Of a stretch of 10,264 bases of DNA, positions 1 through 5,051 are shown piece after piece. Position 1 is the first letter of the stretch. The number at the start of each line of letters is the position of its first letter. Position numbers and translations under genes: made by a program. Under the pieces are notes generated by a model that was given only the letters and a program-made list of their open reading frames with translations, was not told where the DNA came from and ran no database searches. This DNA is from CAYRPN01 sp964426135 (GTDB lineage: Bacteria; Planctomycetota; Phycisphaerae; Phycisphaerales; Phycisphaeraceae). The stretch spans positions 1-10,264 of the forward strand of contig CAYRPN010000171.1 of NCBI GenBank assembly GCA_964426135.1. The letters run 5' to 3'.

Positions 1-29
1 AACCGGGTGCCACAGGGGGGCGTCGTCCT

Positions 30-48
30 CCCCCCTTCGGGGGTCTTT
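30..48 (+). terminator. Possible intrinsic terminator with TTCG loop
   Basis: A C-run (30-35), a TTCG loop (36-39) and a G-run (40-43) form a short GC stem, followed by TCTTT (44-48). UUCG closed by a C-G pair is a very stable RNA tetraloop, and the loop reads in this orientation only on the plus strand. It could end transcription of a plus-strand gene to the left of the window. The stem is only about 4 bp and the T-tract is imperfect, so the call is tentative. Confidence 0.35.
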
Positions 49-50
49 CA

Positions 51-89
51 CCCCCCCCCCCCCCCCTTCGGGGGGGGGGGGGGGGGGGG
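51..89 (+). repeat. C16-TTCG-G hairpin with 16-bp pure C:G stem
   Basis: Sixteen consecutive C residues (51-66) are followed by TTCG (67-70) and nineteen more G residues (71-89). This gives a perfect 16-bp C:G stem with a UUCG tetraloop. No T-tract follows, so it is not a textbook intrinsic terminator, although it could act with the preceding TCTTT. The G-run could also form a G-quadruplex. Homopolymers of this length slip during replication and sequencing, so the exact run lengths may be uncertain. Confidence 0.6.
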
Positions 90-120
90 CGCCCCGCGAC
101 GCACAGATTTGAAACGACGA

Positions 121-134
121 CCGTCGCGCGACGG
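121..134. repeat. 14-bp perfect palindrome
   Basis: CCGTCGCGCGACGG is identical to its own reverse complement. It could be a protein-binding site or just part of the repeat mosaic. It lies about 210 bp ahead of the proposed guaA -10 box, so a direct promoter role is doubtful. Confidence 0.4.
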
Positions 135-162
135 CCCCCGTTCGTCTCAGTCCGCCGGGTGC

Positions 163-246
163 CACGGGCAAGCGGAGTCTCCGCCGGGGCTCGGAGCTTG
201 CCCGTGCAGAGTAAACGCAAGGCGCACGGGTAAGCTCCGCCGAGCC
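163..246. repeat. Nested inverted repeats able to form alternative stems
   Basis: CACGGGCAAGC (163-173) is perfectly complementary to GCTTGCCCGTG (196-206). The same 196-206 arm can pair instead with CACGGGTAAGC (225-235) with one G-T wobble, and that pairing extends to 188-194/241-246 as GGCTCGG/CGAGCC with a small bulge. A further stem, GCGGAG/CTCCGC (172-177/179-184), is nested in the first loop. The proposed guaA -10 box is downstream (347-352), so this region is probably not in the guaA transcript unless an earlier promoter exists. A dispersed intergenic repeat is the likelier explanation. Confidence 0.55.
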
Positions 247-346
247 TGCGCTTTTCCATGTCACAGTTGCAAACGACCGCCGGCGAACTGGACTACCCCC
301 CTCGCCACGCACGCCGCCCCGGCCATTCCCGGCACACAGGCTTTGC

Positions 347-352
347 TATCAT
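347..352 (+). promoter_or_regulatory. Candidate -10 box for guaA
   Basis: TATCAT matches the bacterial -10 consensus at 5 of 6 positions and ends 25 bases before the proposed guaA ATG at 378. No convincing -35 is visible at 16-18 bases. The implied leader is under 20 bases. The dedA gene in this window has the same geometry (24 bases), which gives modest extra support. Confidence 0.4.
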
Positions 353-377
353 CCCCCTTTTCCGCCGGGCCCATGCC

Positions 378-2099
378 ATGACTGCCGCGACCACTCCTTC
401 GTCGTCTTCCCGCGCTCCATCCGCCACCACCGTGCCGCCGGACATGCGCGGGCAGGTGGTGCCCATCCTGGACTTCGGTTCGCAATACGTGCAGCTCATC
501 GCGCGGCGAGTGCGCGAACTGGGCGTGTTCAGCATTCTGGTGCGCCCGGATATTTCCATCGATGAGCTCCGCGCCATGCAGCCGGTGGGCGTGATTCTCT
601 CCGGCGGGCCGGCGAGCGTTTACGAAAAGGACGCGCCGCAGGCGGACCCGAAGCTCTTCGATCTCAACGTGCCGGTGCTGGGCATCTGCTACGGCATGCA
701 GGCGGCATGCACGGTGCTGGGCGCGAAGGTCAGCAGCGCCAAGTCGCGCGAGTATGGCCGGGCACAGGTCCACATCAGCGATCACAGCGACCTATTGAGC
801 GGCATCCCCGAAAACACAACCGTGTGGATGAGCCACGGCGACCAGGTGGGGCCGACGCCCGGAAGCGCGCACGGCTCTGGCGACTTCGTCGTCCTCGCCG
901 GTACGCCCACCTGCCCCTGGGCCGCGGTGCGCCACAAGAGCAAGGCGTTCTTCGGCGTGCAGTTTCATCCCGAGGTGACGCACACGCCGCACGGCATCGA
1001 CATCCTCCGCAATTTCCTCTTCAACATCTGCCGCGCCAAAGGCACCTGGCGGATGACGGATTTTCTGGACATGCAGGTGCGCAGCATCCGCGCCCAGGTC
1101 GGCGATGGCCGCGTCATCTGCGGGCTCAGCGGCGGCGTGGATTCTGCGGTGGTTGCGGCCCTGATCAACCGCGCCATCGGCAAGCAGCTCACCTGCATCT
1201 TCGTCGACAACGGCCTGCTGCGCAAGGGCGAACGCCAGTTCGTCGAGAACACATTCCGCGGCCACTTCGATATCGACCTGCGCGTGGTCGATGCCGGCGA
1301 ACAATTCCTCGCCGACCTCAAAGGCATCGACGATCCGCAGGAAAAACGCCGCCGCATCGGGCATCGATTCATCGAGGTGTTCAAGGAGGAAGCGAAGGGG
1401 CTGGGGACGGGCGGCGAGGGCCAAGGGCCAGGGGCCAAGGGCCAAGGGCAAGACAGTCGGCAGTCCGCACCCTCGGCCCCGGGCCCTTCCTCCCTCGGCC
1501 CTTCTCCCCAATTCCTCGCCCAGGGCACTCTCTACCCCGACGTCATCGAGTCCGGCCACGGCCACAGCGGGCAGGCCGCCAATATCAAGCTGCATCACAA
1601 CGTCGGCGGGTTGCCGGAGCAGCTTGGGTTCGACCTCATCGAGCCGTTGCGCTCGCTCTTCAAAGACGAAGTGCGCAAACTCGGCGAAGTCCTCGGCCTG
1701 CCCGAGCAGATGGTATGGCGCCACCCGTTCCCCGGCCCGGGCCTGGCCGTGCGCGTGCTGGGCGAAGTGGCCAAGCCCAAGCTCGACCTGCTGCGCGACT
1801 GCGACGAGATTCTGCTCGAAGAAATCGTCGCCAACAATCTCTACCGCAAGACGAGTCAGGTCTTCGCCGTGCTGCTGCCGGTGAAAGCGGTGGGCGTGAT
1901 GGGCGATGGGCGCACGTACGACCACGTGGTGGCCATCCGCGCGGTGGAGACGCAGGATTTCATGACCGCCGACTGGGCCCGCATTCCCTTCGATGTCCTG
2001 GCGACGATCAGCAACCGCATCATCAACGAAGTGCGCGGCGTCAACCGCGTGTGCTACGACATCTCCAGCAAGCCGCCGGCGACGATTGAGTGGGAGTGA
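378..2099 (+). CDS. guaA: GMP synthase (glutamine-hydrolysing) with an in-frame low-complexity insert
   Basis: GuaA aminates XMP to GMP using ATP and glutamine, the last step of guanine nucleotide synthesis in the cytosol. The 573-residue product has the full family layout. An N-terminal class I glutamine amidotransferase domain carries the catalytic triad: Cys104 in GICYGMQ, with His197 and Glu199 in QFHPEV. The ATP-pyrophosphatase domain has the P-loop SGGVDS at 251-256. The C-terminal dimerisation domain has HPFPGPGLAVRVLGEV and ends KPPATIEWE. I chose ATG 378 because homology begins near VVPILDFGSQY; an in-frame ATG at 258 adds 40 residues of unlike sequence upstream of the -10 box. ATG 444 is a possible shorter start. 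Residues 344-377 (1407-1508) are a Gly/Pro/Ser/Gln-rich insert between KEEAKGLG and QFLAQGTLYPDVIES, where E. coli GuaA has a short linker. All catalytic motifs are intact and the frame is open, so the gene is probably functional. Confidence 0.96.
   Translation: MTAATTPSSSSRAPSATTVPPDMRGQVVPILDFGSQYVQLIARRVRELGVFSILVRPDISIDELRAMQPVGVILSGGPASVYEKDAPQADPKLFDLNVPVLGICYGMQAACTVLGAKVSSAKSREYGRAQVHISDHSDLLSGIPENTTVWMSHGDQVGPTPGSAHGSGDFVVLAGTPTCPWAAVRHKSKAFFGVQFHPEVTHTPHGIDILRNFLFNICRAKGTWRMTDFLDMQVRSIRAQVGDGRVICGLSGGVDSAVVAALINRAIGKQLTCIFVDNGLLRKGERQFVENTFRGHFDIDLRVVDAGEQFLADLKGIDDPQEKRRRIGHRFIEVFKEEAKGLGTGGEGQGPGAKGQGQDSRQSAPSAPGPSSLGPSPQFLAQGTLYPDVIESGHGHSGQAANIKLHHNVGGLPEQLGFDLIEPLRSLFKDEVRKLGEVLGLPEQMVWRHPFPGPGLAVRVLGEVAKPKLDLLRDCDEILLEEIVANNLYRKTSQVFAVLLPVKAVGVMGDGRTYDHVVAIRAVETQDFMTADWARIPFDVLATISNRIINEVRGVNRVCYDISSKPPATIEWE
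1407..1508 (+). repeat. Heptamer-based repeat inserted in frame in guaA
   Basis: The segment begins with near-tandem 7-bp units: GGCCAAG, GGCCAGG, GGCCAAG, GGCCAAG and a shortened GGCAAG. After a spacer near 1446-1468 it continues into a C/T-rich half (GGGCCC, GGCCCTTC) that is roughly complementary to the first. It therefore resembles an imperfect inverted repeat with a G-rich and a C-rich arm. It adds 34 codons, keeps the frame, and lies in a linker of the ATP-pyrophosphatase domain. Confidence 0.65.
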
Positions 2100-2114
2100 A
2101 CGACGGAGCCGTGC

Positions 2115-3260
2115 TTATTGTGATGGCGGCTCATCGTTCCTTACGGGTGCGATCTGCTCCTGCATCGTCGGCCCTTCCGCGATCGGCGCCTGCGGCTTCC
2201 GCACGGCCCTCCATAATGACCAACCCAGTACAAGCAACAGAAGCGGCGCGCCCAGCACCAGCACGAACACGCGGAACATCGGCACATCCTTCGGATCCAC
2301 CGCCTCCAGAACCAGATAGGCCAGGTAGGTGAAATAGCCGAGCATCATCAGCCCACCTTCCCAGCGAGCAATCACCGAGCCAGTGAAGAAGAGAACGAGA
2401 CAGGCGACGGCTTCGACGGTGAGCACCGGAAAATCCACTTGCAGGGAGGCGGCAGGCACGGCGATGCTCCCGGCGATGGCGGCGGTCAGGCCCAGGTTGC
2501 CCATCAGGTTCAGAATGCTCGCGCCCAGAATATTGCCCACCGAAAGCTCGCGCTTCCCACGGAGCCAGGCGATCACACTCGTCGCCGTCTCCGGCAGCGA
2601 CGTGCCCATCGCCACGATGGTCAGCCCGATCATCAGTTCACTCACGCCCAGCGACTTGGCGACCTCCGTCGCCGCATCAACCAGCCAGCGCGAGCCCAAC
2701 GCCAGCGCGAATAGCCCTGCAAGCATCAGCCCCGCATCCTTCGCGATCAGGCTGCCTCTGGGCTTGATCGGCTGGGTGGGCAGAAGTTCCGCGTGCGGGT
2801 CCGGCCTCTGGCGCTTGCTCAGCAGCAGAATGACCAGCATGAACACGATCTGCCCGCCCAGGAGAAACAGGCCCTCCTCCCGCGCGATCATTCCGTCGCT
2901 GCTGAAAAACCAGACCGCGAGAATCACGGCGAGAAACACCGGCCCATCGATCTTCAATAGCCGCGGCGTGACCTTCACAGGTTCCAGCATGGCGGACATG
3001 CCAAGGATGAACAGCACGTTGAAGATGCTGCTGCCCACGACGTTGCCGACGCAAAGTTCAGCACGCCCGGACATCGCCGCCTGAATGCTCACCGCGAACT
3101 CCGGCGCGGTGGTGCACAGAGAAACCACCGTCAGCCCCACGACCATCGGCGACATCCCCAGCGCCGTCGCCAGGCTCGACGCCCCGCGCACCAGGAACTC
3201 CGCCCCGCCGATGAGCAGGAGCAAGCCCAGCACGAAGAAGATGGCGGTCGCGGTGGTCAT
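2115..3260 (-). CDS. CaCA-family sodium/calcium (cation) antiporter
   Basis: This 381-residue, very hydrophobic protein shows the internal duplication of the Ca2+/cation antiporter superfamily. The alpha-1 repeat spans about residues 43-87, with TTAPE (50-54) and GNVVGSSIFNVLFILG. The alpha-2 repeat spans about 211-257, with GTSLPE (219-224) and GNILGASILNLMGNLG. Glu54 and Glu224 match the ion-binding glutamates of the family. It is an inner-membrane exchanger of about ten helices with a hydrophilic loop around residues 149-172 and a polar C-terminal tail. Alpha-1 departs from the usual GTSLPE (it reads CTTAPE). Alpha-2 has Asn251 in the slot where some K+-dependent members have Asp. The substrate cannot be fixed from sequence. 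It converges on guaA with a 15-base gap and no obvious terminator between them. Confidence 0.88.
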   Translation of the reverse strand: MTTATAIFFVLGLLLLIGGAEFLVRGASSLATALGMSPMVVGLTVVSLCTTAPEFAVSIQAAMSGRAELCVGNVVGSSIFNVLFILGMSAMLEPVKVTPRLLKIDGPVFLAVILAVWFFSSDGMIAREEGLFLLGGQIVFMLVILLLSKRQRPDPHAELLPTQPIKPRGSLIAKDAGLMLAGLFALALGSRWLVDAATEVAKSLGVSELMIGLTIVAMGTSLPETATSVIAWLRGKRELSVGNILGASILNLMGNLGLTAAIAGSIAVPAASLQVDFPVLTVEAVACLVLFFTGSVIARWEGGLMMLGYFTYLAYLVLEAVDPKDVPMFRVFVLVLGAPLLLLVLGWSLWRAVRKPQAPIAEGPTMQEQIAPVRNDEPPSQ

Positions 3261-3267
3261 GTCCGGC

Positions 3268-3296
3268 AGTTTATGTGAGGTACGTGGGCTTGTCTG
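3268..3296 (-). promoter_or_regulatory. Candidate promoter of the antiporter gene
   Basis: On the minus strand CAGACA (3296-3291) lies 17 bases from TAAACT (3273-3268). Each matches consensus at 4 of 6 positions. The -10 ends 7 bases before the ATG, so transcription would start at or next to the start codon, giving a leaderless message. Confidence 0.4.
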
Positions 3297-3318
3297 CGGT
3301 CGGATTGCGGTCGATAAT
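3290..3318 (+). promoter_or_regulatory. Candidate promoter of the antitoxin-toxin operon
   Basis: TTGTCT (3290-3295), a 17-base spacer and GATAAT (3313-3318, 5 of 6) precede the antitoxin ATG at 3326 by 7 bases. The -35 overlaps the -35 of the divergent antiporter promoter on the opposite strand, so the two promoters may compete. The antitoxin, if it represses its own operon as many such proteins do, would bind in this 65-base gap. AGGA at 3319-3322 is a possible but very close ribosome site. Confidence 0.5.
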
Positions 3319-3325
3319 AGGATTA

Positions 3326-3535
3326 ATGCCAGCCACCGAAACCATCCAGTTGCAGGTTACGCCTGAATTTCGCCAGCAGCTTGAAAGCCAGGCAGCCAAG
3401 CTGAATCTCTCGGTCTCCGCGTACATTTTGTACCTGCACACGCGGCTGTCGGACCCCGATCCTGCGCGCCTCGATCGCCACGTCCGCGAGGTGTTCGGCA
3501 AACACGGCGAGCTGATGCGAAGGCTCGCCAAGTGA
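3326..3535 (+). CDS. Ribbon-helix-helix antitoxin of a Doc toxin-antitoxin pair
   Basis: This 69-residue protein has the ribbon-helix-helix pattern in its first half: a beta strand TIQLQV (6-11), helix A from about 13 to 26, the turn NLS, and helix B from about 29 to 38. Such proteins dimerise and bind operator DNA through the paired strands. The charged second half (43-69) would be the toxin-neutralising tail, by analogy with other type II antitoxins. I chose ATG 3326 because the domain begins immediately after it and the promoter lies just upstream. An in-frame ATG at 3275 would start before the -35 box. The gene overlaps the toxin by the four bases GTGA. Doc toxins usually pair with Phd-type antitoxins, so the RHH partner is a variation. 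No (S/T)xxxE(G/N) Fic-inhibitory motif is visible. The assignment rests on fold pattern and position. Confidence 0.75.
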   Translation: MPATETIQLQVTPEFRQQLESQAAKLNLSVSAYILYLHTRLSDPDPARLDRHVREVFGKHGELMRRLAK

Positions 3536-4209
3536 TTCCCATACCGCGATTTTTGTCAGCGGACGATGTCCTGCGATTGCATGCCGTGGCGATCAAGGAT
3601 CAGGGCGGCAATCCCTCCATCCGGGACGTCGGGTTCCTGCAATCCGCGGTCGCCACGCCTGCGCAACAGTTCGGCGGTCAATATCTGCATGAAGACATTC
3701 CGTCGATGGCGGCGGCCTATGCGTTCCACATCTGCATGAACCACGCGTTCGTGGACGGCAACAAACGGGCGGCGACGGCGGCGATGATCGTTTTCTTGTC
3801 CGACAACGGTTGGAGTTTTCACGCAACTTCGGATGAGGCGGAGCCGGCGATACTTCGGCTTGCGGCCGGTGATTGGGACAAGGCGGGATTCACGGAATGG
3901 GCGAGGAAACACATGCGTGAGAAGCTGAAGATCGAACTCCGTGACTTTTTCAGAAGTCTCGATCCGGACAAGTTCATCGAGGCTTATCAGGCAATTCGCC
4001 CCGATGCTCCAGGAAACACCCAACAGAGTTTTCAAGCGACGGCTGACGAAGTTGCCGCCGCGATTCCATTGATTCATAAGCTGATTGACTTTAATCGTGC
4101 GGCTGTTGAACAAAACGACGAACCCCGGCGTATTGGAACCGCCATGATGATCCTGACGCTATGCACGATGTATCGAGTTGCGGAAACAGAGATGGGCTAC
4201 GAGTGGTAG
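3532..4209 (+). CDS. Doc/Fic-family toxin with a long C-terminal extension
   Basis: Residues 1 to about 131 match the Doc (death-on-curing) branch of the Fic fold: FLSADDVLRLHAVAI near the N-terminus, GFLQSAVATPAQQFGG, and the active-site motif HAFVDGNKR at 71-79. His71, Asp75, Asn77, Lys78 and Arg79 fit the Doc consensus, and Ala72 replaces the common Pro. Doc phosphorylates elongation factor Tu and stops translation; that activity here is inferred from the family. The start is a GTG overlapping the antitoxin stop, with GAAGG eight bases upstream, so translation is probably coupled to the antitoxin. Oddly, the protein is 225 residues against about 126 for P1 Doc. Residues 132-225 form an unrecognised, probably helical domain (DFFRSLDPDKFIEAYQAIRP and onward), and its DNA looks less GC-rich than the neighbouring genes. 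Confidence 0.85.
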   Translation: MIPIPRFLSADDVLRLHAVAIKDQGGNPSIRDVGFLQSAVATPAQQFGGQYLHEDIPSMAAAYAFHICMNHAFVDGNKRAATAAMIVFLSDNGWSFHATSDEAEPAILRLAAGDWDKAGFTEWARKHMREKLKIELRDFFRSLDPDKFIEAYQAIRPDAPGNTQQSFQATADEVAAAIPLIHKLIDFNRAAVEQNDEPRRIGTAMMILTLCTMYRVAETEMGYEW

Positions 4210-4229
4210 CGCGCCCGTTGTTCGCGCTA
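4207..4229. repeat. Inverted repeat at the convergent gene ends
   Basis: TAGCGCG (4207-4213) and CGCGCTA (4223-4229) form a perfect 7-bp inverted repeat with a 9-base loop. The outer three bases of each arm are the TAG stop codons of the Doc gene (+) and the methyltransferase gene (-). It may act as a weak bidirectional terminator, but neither side has a T-tract. Confidence 0.45.
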
Positions 4230-4991
4230 TCTTCGGGGCAAATGCACCCCGACGCGATTTTCCTCCGCCTTCCGCATGATGAACAAATAATTGAACCCGC
4301 GCAGGAAGAAATTCCCCTCGTCCGCTGCCGCGCGGAAGTTGCCCATCTCCAGTGTCTTGTTGTGCCGCACCACGGCGACGATGTCCACCGGCTCGAAATA
4401 TCTCTTCATGATCGCGAACAGCTCAAAGCCGATCGGCATCAGCGGTCTGCCCTTCACGAATGAGTCGCACACGTAGAGCGCCATGTGCCGGCCGGGCTTG
4501 AGCACGCGGTGAATCTCGCGGATCACCTGCTCCATGGCGTCGTAGTAGGCCTTGCCCTGATCGTTGCCGCCCGCGTCCAGCTTGCCGATGCAACGCGGGT
4601 CGTCGCTGTATTTGATGTGCGTCGAATACGGCGGATCGATGAACACGAAGTCCACTTTCTCCGTCAGCTCCGGCGGCAGTTTGCGGGCATCGACGCGAAA
4701 AATGTCGCTGCGCGTCGGAGCCACGTCATAGCCCAGCGCCCGCCGCTTCAGATCGCGGGCCACGTCGAGCGTCGTGCCGCTGCCGGCACAGGGATCGATG
4801 ACCAGATCCTTCTCCTTCGTGTAGCGCGAGAGCAGATTCCAGATGATGTAGCTGGGCGTGGCGCCGGCGTAGTTCGTGTCGCCCTGCCTCCCCTCGCCAT
4901 AGTTCTGCGAGGGATAGTCCCAAAGCGTGGTGACCTCCAGGCGAAGGGGCGGACGAAGCGACGGTTTCGACGGCGGCTTGGCGTGAGACAT
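4227..4991 (-). CDS. Solitary DNA-methyltransferase-like protein (N4/N6 amino-methyltransferase type)
   Basis: This 254-residue protein carries the two hallmark motifs of S-adenosylmethionine-dependent amino-methyltransferases. Motif I is DPCAGSGTT (66-74), the cofactor-binding loop, followed by an acidic residue at GYD (89). Motif IV is DPPYS (119-123), the catalytic site typical of N6-adenine or N4-cytosine methylation. Motif I precedes motif IV with only about 45 residues between, so there is no large target-recognition domain there. The order fits the alpha/gamma layouts rather than beta. The region after IV (EIHRVLKPGRHMALYV, then FNYLFIMRK at the end) completes the fold. No restriction endonuclease or specificity subunit is adjacent, so it appears solitary. 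Methylation of a non-DNA target cannot be excluded. It lies 60 bases downstream of the DUF1501 gene but has its own promoter candidate. Confidence 0.8.
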   Translation of the reverse strand: MSHAKPPSKPSLRPPLRLEVTTLWDYPSQNYGEGRQGDTNYAGATPSYIIWNLLSRYTKEKDLVIDPCAGSGTTLDVARDLKRRALGYDVAPTRSDIFRVDARKLPPELTEKVDFVFIDPPYSTHIKYSDDPRCIGKLDAGGNDQGKAYYDAMEQVIREIHRVLKPGRHMALYVCDSFVKGRPLMPIGFELFAIMKRYFEPVDIVAVVRHNKTLEMGNFRAAADEGNFFLRGFNYLFIMRKAEENRVGVHLPRR

Positions 4992-4997
4992 GGCGGA

Positions 4998-5026
4998 AGT
5001 ATTCGGATTGCCCGCGCAATTGCAAA
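4998..5026 (-). promoter_or_regulatory. Candidate promoter of the methyltransferase gene
   Basis: On the minus strand TTTGCA (5026-5021), a 17-base spacer and AATACT (5003-4998) are each 4 of 6 to consensus. The -10 ends 6 bases before the ATG (4991), again predicting a leaderless message. It overlaps the hairpin at 5011-5033. It is weaker than the -10 boxes of the DUF1501 and nucleotidyltransferase genes. Confidence 0.3.
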
Positions 5027-5033
5027 GCGCGGG
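5011..5033 (-). terminator. Hairpin downstream of the DUF1501 gene
   Basis: CCCGCGC (5011-5017) and GCGCGGG (5027-5033) form a perfect 7-bp GC stem with a 9-base AT-rich loop, 19 bases past the DUF1501 stop. It could attenuate read-through into the methyltransferase gene. No T-tract follows, so it is not a canonical intrinsic terminator. Confidence 0.3.
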
Positions 5034-5051
5034 GCCCGCCTTCGGCGAACC

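Larger units (their letters stand above)
1..377. other. Non-coding hairpin- and repeat-rich region upstream of guaA
   Basis: I find no credible gene here. The open frames that cross it are driven by homopolymers and carry no recognisable domain. It holds, in order: a short TTCG hairpin followed by a T-rich stretch, a very long C-run/TTCG/G-run hairpin, a 14-bp perfect palindrome (121-134), a set of mutually exclusive stem-loops (163-246), and a -10-like box for guaA. The 11-mer CCGGGTGCCAC occurs twice (3-13 and 155-165), so this spacer is itself built partly from repeated sequence. The gene that would lie to the left is outside the window. Confidence 0.7.

Noticed and set aside
258..377. An N-terminal extension of guaA from an upstream ATG
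   Set aside because: The extra 40 residues resemble no GuaA, and the stretch contains the candidate -10 box at 347-352.
707..2089. Long alternative frames over guaA on both strands, including 792-1925 on the minus strand
   Set aside because: They are compositional shadows of guaA, rich in Arg, Pro and Ala, with no recognisable motif.
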